Assembly (NCBI RefSeq): GCF_029222905.1
Contig: NZ_JARHUE010000002.1
Location: 248,001 to 312,000 of the forward strand
Origin: Neptuniibacter sp. CAU 1671
GTDB lineage: Bacteria > Pseudomonadota > Gammaproteobacteria > Pseudomonadales > Balneatricaceae
Direction: 5' to 3'
DNA: 64,000 nt
Both the position numbers and the translations under genes were made by a program. Below are positions 45,918 to 55,593 of the stretch, in pieces. The stretch's first letter is position 1, and each line of letters begins with the position of its first letter. Below the pieces are notes generated by a model that saw only the letters and a program-made list of their open reading frames with translations, searched no databases and was not told where the DNA came from.

Positions 45918-46754
45918 GTGCAGATGAACCTGGCAGTCACTGCGCCAGCGCAATCTCTGAATACCTCAGGGAGGGGCAGTGTCGCGCCTGTATCTGCTAT
46001 TTCCTCGGCCAGCACCACCCGTGAAGCAAATGCATCTGATGTCGATGTGACCCTATCCGAGGCTGCAAAAAATCGCCTGTTGAATGAACAGCAGGGGGCT
46101 GCATCAAATCAGGCACAACCCGCGGCAAACACAGCTATTAATTCCAACGGGGCCGCACAGAATGCTTCATTTGATCCCGAACAGCAGCAACTGATCCGCC
46201 AGCTTGCGCAACGTGACAGTGAAGTCCGAAACCATGAACGGATACATGCAACGGTAGGCGGACGTTATACCTCGGCGCCCAGCTATACCTACGAACGCGG
46301 GCCGGATGGCCGCCTTTATGCGGTGTCTGGTGAAGTGCAGATCGATACCACGCCAATTCCCAATAACCCGCAGGCAACTCTGGAAAAAGCCACAATGGTA
46401 CAGCGGGCGGCTTTGGCAGTGCCTGATCCCTCTCCGGCTGATCGCAACGCCGCAGCTCAGGCCCGAGTGATGGCAGCTGAAGCGCGTGCTGAAATTGCCC
46501 GGGTAGCGCGTAGTGACTCAGTGGAGAGTGAGAATGCAACGCCTGTGGTACGGGAGACGACACAGGTAGAAAAAACTGAAACTGATGCAGAACGGATTGA
46601 TGACACAGAAGATCAGCCGAATCAGTTTGAGTTAAACAGTGCCCGCATGGCTGCTATTAGCCAGCAACTGGCGGAACTTAACCGCAAACTCTTCGATGCC
46701 GGTGTGATGGAGCAGCTTTATCCTGCCGGTTCTCTGGTTGACCTGACGGTCTGA
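45918..46754 (+). CDS. SprA-related putative metalloprotease-like protein
   Basis: A 278-residue protein from a GTG with GAGGGAG 7 bp upstream; an ATG at 45924 is also possible. It resembles the SprA-related family. The core is LAQRDSEVRNHERIHATVGG near 97-116, holding HERIH, an HExxH zinc-protease-like motif. YTYERGPDGRLYAVSGEVQI follows. The flanks are low-complexity, and no signal peptide is visible. The family has unknown function. Proteolytic activity is inferred only from the motif. Confidence 0.75.
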   Translation: MQMNLAVTAPAQSLNTSGRGSVAPVSAISSASTTREANASDVDVTLSEAAKNRLLNEQQGAASNQAQPAANTAINSNGAAQNASFDPEQQQLIRQLAQRDSEVRNHERIHATVGGRYTSAPSYTYERGPDGRLYAVSGEVQIDTTPIPNNPQATLEKATMVQRAALAVPDPSPADRNAAAQARVMAAEARAEIARVARSDSVESENATPVVRETTQVEKTETDAERIDDTEDQPNQFELNSARMAAISQQLAELNRKLFDAGVMEQLYPAGSLVDLTV

Positions 46755-46756
46755 AC

Positions 46757-47524
46757 TCAGCTTTCGCTTAACAGGAAACGTCGAACAATGCCGGTAAACT
46801 CGGTAGGTTGCTCTGCATGGGGCCAGTGACCGGTGTTGCGCATGATCTGGTAACCAGCGTTGGGGAAGTGGCTGAGAATGGTCGAGCGGTACTCGCCCAG
46901 CAGGTAATCGGAATTCCCCCCTTTGATAAACAGAGTCGGGCCTTTGAACGGCTCGCCATGGGGCGCGGCGGCAATCTCATCGTAATTTTGGAAGAGACCT
47001 TCCAGATTCATTCTCCAGCCAAAACTGTTCTGTTCCTTGCGGTACAGATTAGTCAGCAGAAAAGCCCTGACGCTGGCTTCAGGAATATGTACTGCCAACT
47101 GTTCATCGGCGTCGTTTCTTGATTTCAGTGACGCCAGGTCGATTGAGCGTAACCCTTCAAATACATTGTCATGTTGCCGGGGGTAACGCACGGGTGCGAT
47201 ATCAACCACAATCAGCTTTTTAACGTAATCTGCGTGGTTCAGCGCCAGTTGCATGGCTACCTTGCCACCCATGGAGTGACCCAGAATATGGGCCTCATCA
47301 AAGCCAAGCTGATCCAGCAATTTGACAATATCCCTGGCCATAATGTCATAGGTCATCAGCGGGTCATGGGGTGATTTGCCGTGATTGCGCAGGTCGACGC
47401 AGATAACGTGAAACTCGGCGGCCAACTGGCGGGCAATGCCCGCCCAGTTGCCAAGGGAGCCAAACAGACCGTGCATGATAATCAGCGGAGGACCTTCGCC
47501 CTGAGTCTGAAAATTCAGTTGCAT
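46757..47524 (-). CDS. Alpha/beta-hydrolase esterase, YbfF-like
   Basis: A 255-residue cytoplasmic esterase of the YbfF type. The oxyanion stretch IIMHGLFGSLGNW lies near 15, the nucleophile Ser is in LGHSMGGKVAMQLAL near 90, and the catalytic His is in NTGHWPHAEQP near 235. DLRNHGKSPHD is the family strand-4 motif. It converges on the SprA-like gene with a 2-bp gap and follows fklB by 25 bp. Confidence 0.9.
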   Translation of the reverse strand: MQLNFQTQGEGPPLIIMHGLFGSLGNWAGIARQLAAEFHVICVDLRNHGKSPHDPLMTYDIMARDIVKLLDQLGFDEAHILGHSMGGKVAMQLALNHADYVKKLIVVDIAPVRYPRQHDNVFEGLRSIDLASLKSRNDADEQLAVHIPEASVRAFLLTNLYRKEQNSFGWRMNLEGLFQNYDEIAAAPHGEPFKGPTLFIKGGNSDYLLGEYRSTILSHFPNAGYQIMRNTGHWPHAEQPTEFTGIVRRFLLSES

Positions 47525-47549
47525 ATTGGACTCCCTAAGGTGCCAGAAA

Positions 47550-48176
47550 TTAAAGGATATCGAGCAGTTCTACATCAAAGATCAGGGCTGAGTAGGGCGG
47601 AATGCCACCCGGAGAACCCTGAGCGCCGTAAGCCAGCTGATAAGGAATGTAGAGACGCCATTTGGCGCCGGTGTTCATCAGCTGCAGCGCTTCAGTCCAG
47701 CCTGCAATCACGCCGCCAACAGGAAACTCAGCTGGCTGACCGCGGTTGTAAGAGCTGTCGAAGACCTTACCGTCGATAAAGGTGCCGTGATAATGGGTGC
47801 GGACTTTGGAAGACTTGGAAGGCTTCTCAGAACTGCTGTCACCGGCTTCAACAATTTCATACTGCAGACCGGATTCCAGGACCACGACTTCTGAGCGCTT
47901 GGCATTTTCCGCCAGGAAGTTTTCACCTTCAGCGGCGGCAGCTTTAGCTTCCGCTTCACGGGCTTCGCGAATACGATCATTGATGGTATTAAACGCCTGC
48001 TGGATTTTGGCAGCGTCTACACGCAGGCTTTCACCCTGGTAAGCATCTGAAATCCCCAGTGCAACTGCATTCAGATCAAGGCCTTCAAAGCCGTTCTGTG
48101 CCAGTTGATCGCCCATCTGGCGTCCGATGCCGTAGCTGGCATGTTGCTCCAGTGATTCAAGTGTTGTGTCAGTCAT
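47550..48176 (-). CDS. fklB: FKBP-type peptidyl-prolyl isomerase FklB
   Basis: A 208-residue cytoplasmic FKBP. The N-terminal dimerisation domain (SYGIGRQMGDQLAQNGFEGL, then a charged helix rich in Ala/Glu) is followed by the FKBP domain from about residue 95. That domain shows VRTHYHGTFIDGKVFDSSYN, FPVGGVIAGWTEAL and IPYQLAYGAQG. No signal peptide, so it is FklB rather than FkpA. Confidence 0.92.
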   Translation of the reverse strand: MTDTTLESLEQHASYGIGRQMGDQLAQNGFEGLDLNAVALGISDAYQGESLRVDAAKIQQAFNTINDRIREAREAEAKAAAAEGENFLAENAKRSEVVVLESGLQYEIVEAGDSSSEKPSKSSKVRTHYHGTFIDGKVFDSSYNRGQPAEFPVGGVIAGWTEALQLMNTGAKWRLYIPYQLAYGAQGSPGGIPPYSALIFDVELLDIL

Positions 48177-48213
48177 TATTCATTCCAATCGGTTGGGTGT
48201 TGGCCGAAGCCCT

Positions 48214-49038
48214 TTACTCTGAAAGAAACAGTGTGGGGTCGACCCGGGTGTTATTCAAGCTCACGCTCCAATGTAAGTGCGCACCGGTGACGCGTCCGGT
48301 TTTACCTACAGCGCCAATGATATCCCCCGGCTTGAGCTGATCACCTTCGGTGACATCGATACGACTCATATGGCAATACAGGGTGGTCAGGCCAAAACCG
48401 TGGTCGATGATCACAGTGTTGCCGTTAAAAAAGTACTCGCCGGTATCGACCACGATGCCTGCAGCCGGTGCAGTGATGGGTGTACCCTGTGGGGCGGCAA
48501 TATCCAGACCGCTATGGGGTTTGCGCGGTTGCTCATTAAAAAAACGTTTCAGGCCAAAAGCGCTGCTAAAGGGACCCTGAGTCGGCAGGCCAAATGTTGT
48601 CACCGGCTGTGACGGTTCACTCCAGGCAACAAACGCCTTGTTCATCTTTGTCCGTTCGCGTTGCCAGCGCGCGACATCCTCCGGGTTTGGATCGACATGA
48701 CGTTTGTTGGGTACCGTCAGGTATTGCGCCTCGTACGCTTTGTCCTGAATTGAAAAATAGAACGAAGTGCCCTCAGAGCGAACATGCTGTTGTTCAGTGA
48801 TTTTGGCGCTCAGCGGGATACCAACTACCGCGACCCATTTTGCCTGATCGGCAAATTCGGTATTGATACTGGGAATGACCATCACGCGATTGCTGCGATA
48901 CCAGGTTGAGGGCAGGTGAGCCGTGTTGATACCTTTCAGCGGCAGCAGTGCTACGCCACCGGGCACTCTGGATTCTTTGGGCAGTGCCAGTGCTGAGAGG
49001 GGTAACAATAAACTCAGAAACAATATCAATGTGCGCAT
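48214..49038 (-). CDS. M23 (LytM) family peptidoglycan endopeptidase
   Basis: A periplasmic 274-residue protein from the ATG at 49038. The signal peptide MRTLILFLSLLLPLSALA leads into a beta-rich N-domain. The M23 domain from about 165 carries the zinc ligands in PHSGLDIAAPQGTPITAP (His and Asp) and HLHWSVSLN (HxH), so it looks catalytically competent. It ends 2 bp from the xseA stop on the same strand and precedes fklB. Confidence 0.92.
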   Translation of the reverse strand: MRTLILFLSLLLPLSALALPKESRVPGGVALLPLKGINTAHLPSTWYRSNRVMVIPSINTEFADQAKWVAVVGIPLSAKITEQQHVRSEGTSFYFSIQDKAYEAQYLTVPNKRHVDPNPEDVARWQRERTKMNKAFVAWSEPSQPVTTFGLPTQGPFSSAFGLKRFFNEQPRKPHSGLDIAAPQGTPITAPAAGIVVDTGEYFFNGNTVIIDHGFGLTTLYCHMSRIDVTEGDQLKPGDIIGAVGKTGRVTGAHLHWSVSLNNTRVDPTLFLSE

Positions 49039-49040
49039 AG

Positions 49041-50387
49041 TTAATCCGGTTGAGTTGCGTTTACAGTGCAAAGCAGGCTGCCTTTGTGCAGGCGGGCAGA
49101 TACCTGATCGCCGGGTTGTATGTCGGTTGTGGCAGTCAATACATGCCCCTGCTGGTCCGTCACAATGGCATAGCCGCGCTCCAGTGTTGCCAGTGGGCTG
49201 ATGCCTTGCAGGCGAGCCACTGCCATGGCCAGTTGCTGTTTTTTCAGGCGGACAAGCACTTCAGACTGGCGGGTCAACTGACGGTTCAATGTATTGAGTT
49301 TTTCCTGCAGCCGTTGCCTTAGCTGCTCAGGTGAACGGTATTTGAGCCGTGTGCTCAGCTGGTTGAGTCGATCCTGTTTGGACTGCAGCCGTCTTTGCAA
49401 GGCCTGCATTAATCGCAGCTCAAGATGATCCAGCCGCTGGGCCTGTTCACGCAGGGTTTGTCCCGGATGGCGTAAGCGCGCTTTCAGACTCTGGAGTTGC
49501 TGCCGTTGCTGCTGGATGCGTTGGCGTGTGCTGCGTTGCAGACGCTGTTCCAGCTGGCGTAAGCGAAATTGCAGTTGCTGGCGGTCCGGACTCAGTAATT
49601 CGGCAGCGGCAGAGGGGGTAGGGGCTCGCAGATCCGCGACAAGATCAGAGATCACCACATCCACTTCATGGCCTACGGCACTGACAACCGGCAATGAACA
49701 GTTGAAGATAGCCCGCGCGACGCGCTCTTCATTAAACGGCCAGAGATCTTCCAGCGAACCACCGCCGCGGCCGATGATCAGGACATCACATTGGGCATGT
49801 TGTTCGGCAAGACGTATCGCCTGACAGATCTGTCCCGCTGCATCGGCACCCTGCACCGCGGTGGGGTATAAGGTGATAGGCAAGGCAGGAAAGCGGCGTT
49901 TAAAAACCGTCAGAATGTCATGTATGGCCGCGCCGGTGGCTGAGGTGATAACACCAATATGTCTTGGGTGGGTGGGCAGGGGTCGTTTATGACCGGTATC
50001 AAACAGGCCTTCCTGCTGCAGTTTGTTTTTCAGGTCTTCATAGGCGCGCTGCAGGGCGCCACTGCCTTCCGGTTCAAGCGATTCGCAAATCAGCTGATAA
50101 TCACCGCGGCCTTCATACAGGCTGACCTTGGCGCGTACCTGAACCCGATCACCCTGCTTGGGGATGCTGCTCAGACGTTGATTGTATTGACGGAATAACG
50201 CACAACGCACCTGCGCCCGCTCATCTTTCAGGGTGAAATACCAGTGGCCGGAACTAGGGCGGACAAAATTGGAAATCTCCCCCACCACCTGAATGGTGAG
50301 AAAAGCACGTTCCAGCAGGTTTTTGACCTGTCGGTTGAGCTCGCTGACACTCAGCGCAAGCGGAGTCGGGTTAAATTGTTCTGACAT
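49041..50387 (-). CDS. xseA: Exodeoxyribonuclease VII large subunit XseA
   Basis: Degrades single-stranded DNA together with XseB. 448 residues. The N-terminal OB-fold has SELNRQVKNLLERAF and VGEISNFVRPSSGHWYFTLK. The nuclease domain shows VITSATGAAIHDILTVFKRR near 127, IIGRGGGSLEDLWPFNEE near 186 and SAVGHEVDVVISDLVADLRA near 217. A long Gln/Arg-rich coiled coil follows, and GYAIVTDQQGHVL closes the protein. It is divergent from guaB, its usual neighbour. Confidence 0.97.
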   Translation of the reverse strand: MSEQFNPTPLALSVSELNRQVKNLLERAFLTIQVVGEISNFVRPSSGHWYFTLKDERAQVRCALFRQYNQRLSSIPKQGDRVQVRAKVSLYEGRGDYQLICESLEPEGSGALQRAYEDLKNKLQQEGLFDTGHKRPLPTHPRHIGVITSATGAAIHDILTVFKRRFPALPITLYPTAVQGADAAGQICQAIRLAEQHAQCDVLIIGRGGGSLEDLWPFNEERVARAIFNCSLPVVSAVGHEVDVVISDLVADLRAPTPSAAAELLSPDRQQLQFRLRQLEQRLQRSTRQRIQQQRQQLQSLKARLRHPGQTLREQAQRLDHLELRLMQALQRRLQSKQDRLNQLSTRLKYRSPEQLRQRLQEKLNTLNRQLTRQSEVLVRLKKQQLAMAVARLQGISPLATLERGYAIVTDQQGHVLTATTDIQPGDQVSARLHKGSLLCTVNATQPD

Positions 50388-50497
50388 GACGCCATGGTAT
50401 ATGAACTGTTAAGAAGTTGGCAGTGAGTCCTCTTACTTTTAACCCGAATATGCGTGCTGAATCACTGGCGTTTATCGACTTTTGCACTAGATTTGGA

Positions 50498-50526
50498 TTG
50501 TCCGTAATTGGGCAAATCTGTATAAT
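50498..50526 (+). promoter_or_regulatory. guaB promoter
   Basis: TTGTCC (50498-50503), 17-bp spacer, perfect TATAAT (50521-50526). It predicts a leader of about 34 nt before the guaB ATG. Confidence 0.75.
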
Positions 50527-50566
50527 TTCGCGTTTAACTTTTTACTGGACTACAGGCGGGCATAGA

Positions 50567-52036
50567 ATGTTGCGAATTGTTGAGGAAGCACTCACTTTTG
50601 ACGATGTGTTGCTGGTTCCGGGCTACTCTGAGGTATTGCCCAAGGACGTATCCCTGAAAACTCGCCTGACCCGCGAGATTCAACTGAATATTCCGCTGGT
50701 CTCCGCCGCGATGGACACTGTAACTGAATCCTCCCTGGCGATTGCCATGGCGCAGGAAGGCGGTATTGGCATTATTCACAAAAACCTGACCATTGATCAG
50801 CAGGCCGCAGAAGTCCGCAAGGTCAAGAAATTTGAGTCTGGTGTTGTGAATGACCCTGTGACCTGTCGTTCCGATATGACCGTGGGTGATCTACGTCAGC
50901 TGGCGATTGAAGTCGGCTTTTCAGGTTTTCCGGTAGTCGATGATGGCAATCTGGTCGGTATTGTCACAGACCGGGATTTCCGTTTTGAACACAAGATGGA
51001 AGCCTCTGTTGCCTCCATTATGACGCCCAAAGATCGTCTGGTGACAGTGAAAGAGGGTGTGGACCCTGATGTTGTACGCAACCTGCTGCGTAAACACCGT
51101 ATTGAAAAAATTCTGGTGGTGGATGATGCCTTTAAACTGCAGGGCATGATGACCGTTAAGGATATGAACAAAGCCCAGTCTCACCCAAATGCAGCAAAAG
51201 ACAGCCGCGGCCGTCTGCTGGTGGGTGCTGCGGTGGGTACCGGTCAGGAAACGCCGGATCGTGTTAAAGCGCTGGTAGATGCCGGTGTGGATGTGATCAT
51301 TGTAGATACCGCCCATGGTCACTCCAAAGGTGTGATCGACCGCGTAGCCTGGGTGAAGCAGAATTTCCCGCAGGTTCAGGTGATTGGGGGTAACATCGCC
51401 ACGGCTGAAGCGGCGATTGCGCTGGCGGATGCCGGTGCGGATGGTGTGAAAGTGGGCATTGGCCCCGGTTCTATCTGTACCACTCGTATTGTTGCCGGGG
51501 TTGGCGTGCCTCAGATCAGCGCAGTTGCTAATGTGGCTGCAGTGATGAATGAGCGTGGTATTCCGGTTGTGGCGGATGGTGGCGTGCGTTTCTCCGGCGA
51601 TCTGGCTAAGGCGATTGTTGCGGGTGCATCTACCATTATGGTGGGTTCGATGCTGGCGGGTACCGACGAAGCCCCAGGCGAAGTTGAGCTGTTCCAGGGC
51701 CGTGCGTTTAAATCCTACCGTGGCATGGGTTCTCTGGGTGCCATGGGTCAGAGCACCGGCTCGTCTGACCGTTACTTCCAGGATGCCTCCAAAGGCGTTG
51801 AGAAGTTGGTGCCGGAAGGTATCGAAGGCCGTGTGCCATGCAAGGGTCCTATGGGCGGTGTGGTGCATCAACTGGTGGGTGGTCTGCGCGCTGCGATGGG
51901 TTACACCGGCAGTGCTACCATTGAAAATATGCGCACCGTGCCGCAGTTTGTTCGCATTACCAATGCGGGCATGCAGGAAAGCCACGTGCACGATGTCAGC
52001 ATCACCAAAGAAGCACCTAATTATCGGGTTGGTTAA
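50567..52036 (+). CDS. guaB: Inosine-5'-monophosphate dehydrogenase GuaB
   Basis: Oxidises IMP to XMP, the first step of guanine nucleotide synthesis. The ATG at 50567 gives 489 residues (E. coli 488) starting [20 protein letters not shown]. Upstream in-frame sequence includes the promoter and is not coding. A tandem CBS (Bateman) domain lies at about 95-205. The catalytic Cys loop is [18 protein letters not shown] near 301, and the active-site flap region includes [15 protein letters not shown] near 383. Confidence 0.98.
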   Translation: MLRIVEEALTFDDVLLVPGYSEVLPKDVSLKTRLTREIQLNIPLVSAAMDTVTESSLAIAMAQEGGIGIIHKNLTIDQQAAEVRKVKKFESGVVNDPVTCRSDMTVGDLRQLAIEVGFSGFPVVDDGNLVGIVTDRDFRFEHKMEASVASIMTPKDRLVTVKEGVDPDVVRNLLRKHRIEKILVVDDAFKLQGMMTVKDMNKAQSHPNAAKDSRGRLLVGAAVGTGQETPDRVKALVDAGVDVIIVDTAHGHSKGVIDRVAWVKQNFPQVQVIGGNIATAEAAIALADAGADGVKVGIGPGSICTTRIVAGVGVPQISAVANVAAVMNERGIPVVADGGVRFSGDLAKAIVAGASTIMVGSMLAGTDEAPGEVELFQGRAFKSYRGMGSLGAMGQSTGSSDRYFQDASKGVEKLVPEGIEGRVPCKGPMGGVVHQLVGGLRAAMGYTGSATIENMRTVPQFVRITNAGMQESHVHDVSITKEAPNYRVG

Positions 52037-52055
52037 CAACTTCGGATTCCAGAAG

Positions 52056-52089
52056 TGGGGTGGTAACTGAGCTGCCCCATTTTTTTTTT
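52056..52089 (+). terminator. Terminator/attenuator between guaB and guaA
   Basis: TGGGG (52056-52060) pairs with CCCCA (52075-52079), followed by ten T (52080-52089). It lies 20 bp after guaB and 39 bp before guaA, so it would lower guaA transcription relative to guaB. Confidence 0.7.
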
Positions 52090-52127
52090 GCAGGCCCAGT
52101 CGCCGGCAAAGTGAGAGACACAAGGCC

Positions 52128-53708
52128 ATGACCAAAGATATTCATGCACAGCGTATTCTGATTCTGGATTTTGGTTCCCAGTACACACAATTGATTGCCC
52201 GTCGTATTCGTGAAATCGGCGTGTATTGTGAGATTCATGCCTGGGATATGCCTCCTGAAGAGATCGAGGCGTTTGCACCCAAGGGTATTATTCTTGCGGG
52301 TGGTCCGGAGTCAGTTACAGAAGGTAATTCACCGCGGGCACCAGAGCTGGTGTTCGATATGGGTGTGCCGGTACTGGGTATCTGTTATGGCATGCAGACC
52401 ATGGCTGAGCAGCTGGGCGGCAAGGTCAGCACATCTGACAAACGCGAGTTTGGTTATGCGCAGGTGCGTCTGGACAGCAGCCCGAGCCGTTTGCTGGAAG
52501 GCATTGAGGACCATGTTGCCAATCATGGCGGCCTGTTGCTGGATGTCTGGATGAGTCACGGTGATAAGGTCACTACACTGCCAGAGGGTTTCACGGTCAT
52601 CGCGTCAACTGACAGCGCGCCGATTGCGGCGATGTGCCATCCGCAGAAAAAACTGTTTGGTGTGCAGTTCCATCCGGAAGTGACCCATACCAAACAGGGC
52701 GGCCGTATCCTTGAGCGTTTTGTCATTGAAATCTGCGGTACGGATGCGTTGTGGAACTCTGCCAACATCATCAATGATCAGATTGAAAAAGTCCGCCAGC
52801 AGGTGGGTAATAACAAGGTCCTGCTTGGCCTGTCGGGTGGTGTGGATTCCTCTGTGGTTGCGGCGCTGCTGCATAAAGCCATTGGTGATCAGCTGACCTG
52901 TGTGTTTGTTGATAATGGCCTGCTGCGTAAAGCAGAAGGTGATCAGGTTATGGATATGTTCGCCAAAAATATGGGCGTACGTGTGATCCGTGCCGATGCT
53001 GAAGAACTGTTTCTGGGGCGTTTGGAAGGTGAAAACGACCCGGAGAAAAAACGCAAAATTATCGGTAATACCTTCATTGAAGTCTTCGATGATGAAGCGA
53101 CCAAACTCAAGGATGTGAAGTTCCTGGCGCAGGGTACGATCTATCCGGACGTGATTGAATCAGCGGCCGCTAAAACCGGTAAGGCGCATGTAATCAAATC
53201 ACACCATAATGTGGGTGGCCTGCCGGAAGATATGCAGTTTGAGCTGGTTGAACCCCTGCGTGAGCTGTTCAAGGATGAGGTGCGTAAGCTCGGTCTTGAA
53301 CTGGGTCTGCCATACGATATGGTGTACCGCCATCCATTCCCGGGTCCGGGTCTGGGTGTGCGTATTCTGGGCGAAGTCAAAAAAACCTATGCAGACATTC
53401 TGCGCGAAGCTGATGCGATCTTTATTGAAGAGCTGCATAACTCTGGCTGGTATCACAAAACCAGTCAGGCCTTTGCCGTATTCCTGCCGGTAAAATCCGT
53501 GGGTGTTGTGGGTGATGGTCGTCGTTACGAGTATGTAATTGCGCTGCGTGCGGTAGAAACCATCGACTTTATGACAGCACGCTGGGCACACCTGCCATAT
53601 GAACTGCTGGAAAAAGTCTCCAGCCGGATCATCAACGAGATCCCGCAGGTGTCACGCGTTACCTACGATGTCAGCTCCAAACCGCCTGCCACGATTGAGT
53701 GGGAGTGA
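52128..53708 (+). CDS. guaA: GMP synthase (glutamine-hydrolysing) GuaA
   Basis: Aminates XMP to GMP. The 526-residue two-domain enzyme has the glutaminase Cys in [16 protein letters not shown] near residue 84 and His/Glu in [11 protein letters not shown] near 180. The ATP-pyrophosphatase P-loop is [17 protein letters not shown] near 232. The C-terminal dimerisation domain ends [17 protein letters not shown]. Follows guaB, separated by the terminator at 52056-52089. Confidence 0.98.
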   Translation: MTKDIHAQRILILDFGSQYTQLIARRIREIGVYCEIHAWDMPPEEIEAFAPKGIILAGGPESVTEGNSPRAPELVFDMGVPVLGICYGMQTMAEQLGGKVSTSDKREFGYAQVRLDSSPSRLLEGIEDHVANHGGLLLDVWMSHGDKVTTLPEGFTVIASTDSAPIAAMCHPQKKLFGVQFHPEVTHTKQGGRILERFVIEICGTDALWNSANIINDQIEKVRQQVGNNKVLLGLSGGVDSSVVAALLHKAIGDQLTCVFVDNGLLRKAEGDQVMDMFAKNMGVRVIRADAEELFLGRLEGENDPEKKRKIIGNTFIEVFDDEATKLKDVKFLAQGTIYPDVIESAAAKTGKAHVIKSHHNVGGLPEDMQFELVEPLRELFKDEVRKLGLELGLPYDMVYRHPFPGPGLGVRILGEVKKTYADILREADAIFIEELHNSGWYHKTSQAFAVFLPVKSVGVVGDGRRYEYVIALRAVETIDFMTARWAHLPYELLEKVSSRIINEIPQVSRVTYDVSSKPPATIEWE

Positions 53709-53714
53709 TTGATC

Positions 53715-53739
53715 AAAAGCCTGCTTAAGCAGGCTTTTT
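53715..53739 (+). terminator. Rho-independent terminator after guaA
   Basis: AAAAGCCTGC (53715-53724), TTAA loop, GCAGGCTTTTT (53729-53739). The symmetric A and T runs mean it could work in both directions. Confidence 0.9.
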
Positions 53740-53784
53740 CATTCTATTCTGCATAATGTTGAGTTGATTGATGGTAAGTGGCAA

Positions 53785-54288
53785 ATGAGTGAGACCGCTC
53801 AATCAGATGAGCTGTGGATGCATCAGGCGCTAACGCTGGCGGATCATGCTGAGCAGGCAGGTGAAGTGCCTGTGGGGGCAGTTGTCGTGCTGAATGGCGA
53901 GGTGATTGGTGAGGGTTGGAACCATCCTATCAGTGGTCATGACCCTACCGCGCATGCCGAGATAATGGCGTTGCGTGATGCGGCGAACCGTGTCGGTAAT
54001 TATCGTCTGGTGGATGCTGATCTGTATGTGACCATTGAACCCTGTACCATGTGCGCAGGGGCGCTGGTACATGCCCGCATACGCCGTTTAATCTACGGTG
54101 CATCTGAACCTAAGTCCGGGGTTGTACAGAGTAATGGTCAGCTGCTCTCTCAGGCCTGGTTCAATCACCGGGTTGAGGTGGTTGCGGGTGTGCTGGCTGA
54201 TCAGTGCAGCGCCAAGATCAGCCAGTTTTTTCAGCGTCGACGTGATGCCAAAAAAGCCAACCGCGGGTCTGACGCCGAGTCATCCTGA
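53785..54288 (+). CDS. tadA: tRNA-specific adenosine deaminase TadA
   Basis: Deaminates A34 to inosine in tRNA-Arg(ACG). The ATG at 53785 gives 167 residues; a TTG at 53764 is less likely. The zinc site is complete: His57 and catalytic Glu59 in AHAEIMALRDAA, then Cys87 and Cys90 in EPCTMCAGALVHARI. The C-terminal helix holds the FFQRRRDAKKA tail that contacts tRNA in relatives. Confidence 0.96.
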   Translation: MSETAQSDELWMHQALTLADHAEQAGEVPVGAVVVLNGEVIGEGWNHPISGHDPTAHAEIMALRDAANRVGNYRLVDADLYVTIEPCTMCAGALVHARIRRLIYGASEPKSGVVQSNGQLLSQAWFNHRVEVVAGVLADQCSAKISQFFQRRRDAKKANRGSDAESS

Positions 54289-54323
54289 TCGTCCCGGTTA
54301 CGGCTTGTACGGCGCGGGAAACC

Positions 54324-55073
54324 TTAGTCCGGAATCAGGGTGTCGATCAGGTCGATCATAAACTCTGTTTGTTCTTCGCTCATGGGGTCCCAGCCGCTCA
54401 GGCCCATGTTTTCGAGTACGATGGCGCCTTTTTCATTATTTCCCATGGTCAGTAACTTTTCTTTCAGTTGCGGAATGTGGGACTGCATTTTGGGGCCGAC
54501 CAGCAGGGCATGATGAATCACGCTGATCTGACTGCTGACGAGGACTTTCAGGTCTTTCCGTACCAGCTCAGATAACTCTTCATACGCATCCTTGAGAAAA
54601 AAACCGATATCCGCGCTGCCATTCAGTAACGCTTTGGCGACGACGACATATCCACCCACCGTGCGGGTGTTGATATTTGAGCGGTCTAGGTCGGCGGGTT
54701 CCAGCATGATCATTCCCATGGTATGCACGTCAGGATCATCGGTGGTAGCGACGGTAATGCCGGGTTTAAGGTCCTCAACGCTGTGAATGTCAGATGACCT
54801 CAGTGTCACAATCACGGTTTCATCGGGTCTGCGTGCGGGACGTGCTACAGCTTTAAAGCCCAGTTCCCGTACCAGCATTGAGGCGTCATAAGGGTTTGCA
54901 TAAATCAGGTCGATGCTGCCGTTTTTCAGATCCTCTCGTTGCTGGGCAAAATCATCGTAGAGCTCCAGATGAATACCTACATCCAGTTGCCGTTGCAGCC
55001 AGGTATTGAAGTAGTACCAGCCGGAAATATGGCTCGGGGCGAAATCGGGACTCACGGTCAGGTTAAAGGTCAT
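54324..55073 (-). CDS. Leaderless PhnD-like periplasmic-binding-fold protein
   Basis: A 249-residue protein with the fold of phosphate/phosphonate ABC-transporter binding proteins. Visible family stretches are LKNGSIDLIYANPYDASMLV near 52, VEDLKPGITVATTDDPDVHT near 98 and ALLNGSADIGFFLKDAYEEL near 147. It begins directly with MTFNLTVSPDFAPSH, with no signal peptide or lipobox, and no ABC permease or ATPase is nearby. It lies 15 bp after an Aer-type PAS gene. A cytoplasmic ligand sensor is therefore more likely than a transporter subunit; this is inference. Confidence 0.75.
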   Translation of the reverse strand: MTFNLTVSPDFAPSHISGWYYFNTWLQRQLDVGIHLELYDDFAQQREDLKNGSIDLIYANPYDASMLVRELGFKAVARPARRPDETVIVTLRSSDIHSVEDLKPGITVATTDDPDVHTMGMIMLEPADLDRSNINTRTVGGYVVVAKALLNGSADIGFFLKDAYEELSELVRKDLKVLVSSQISVIHHALLVGPKMQSHIPQLKEKLLTMGNNEKGAIVLENMGLSGWDPMSEEQTEFMIDLIDTLIPD

Positions 55074-55088
55074 GGTCTTTCAATCCTC

Positions 55089-55559
55089 TTACATGAGTGT
55101 CGCGTAGAGCGTTTCGCTTTCAGAAATTTTGCTGCGCGAAGGTTTGCGCCGAACGGAGGTGTAGCCGACCAGCTTGCCATTGCGAATATTTGGAATCACG
55201 GTGGCTTTGACCCAGTAGTAACAGCCGTCTTTACGTAGGTTCTTGACATATCCGTGCCATTTCTTGCCCGACTCTATGGTTTTCCAGAGATCCTCAAAGG
55301 CCACGGTGGGCATATCCGGGTGACGCAGAATGGCGTGGTTGGCGCCGATCAGTTCCTCTTTGCTGTACCCTGACATCTCGACAAAAGCGCGATTTACATG
55401 GGTGATAATCCCCTTGGTATCGGTGCGCGATACAATCAACTTGCCATCGGGGTATGGCACCTCCTGATTGATGATTTCCGCTTCTCGGCGGGTGCCATCA
55501 AAGTAGCGTAGCGTGACTGTACGGGGACCCTGTTTATTCGCTTCCGGCATCTGTCTCAC
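55089..55559 (-). CDS. Stand-alone Aer-type PAS domain protein
   Basis: A 156-residue protein, almost entirely one PAS domain of the Aer (FAD-binding redox sensor) type. SRTDTKGIITHVNRAFVEMS near 44, LIGANHAILRHPDMPTVAFE near 71 and GKKWHGYVKNLRKDGCYYWV near 97 match the PAS part of aerotaxis receptors. It lacks a membrane segment, HAMP or methyl-accepting domain, so its output must be another protein. It is the middle gene between the roadblock and PhnD-like genes. An ATG nine bp inside the frame (55550) is an alternative start. Confidence 0.85.
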   Translation of the reverse strand: MRQMPEANKQGPRTVTLRYFDGTRREAEIINQEVPYPDGKLIVSRTDTKGIITHVNRAFVEMSGYSKEELIGANHAILRHPDMPTVAFEDLWKTIESGKKWHGYVKNLRKDGCYYWVKATVIPNIRNGKLVGYTSVRRKPSRSKISESETLYATLM

Positions 55560-55593
55560 CTTCCTATATCGTTACTGACCGCTGAGTCGTGAT

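Noticed and set aside
50921-52135. Long minus-strand frame (about 404 codons) opposite guaB
   Set aside because: His/Thr/Arg-rich composition typical of an antisense shadow of a strongly biased gene; guaB is certain.
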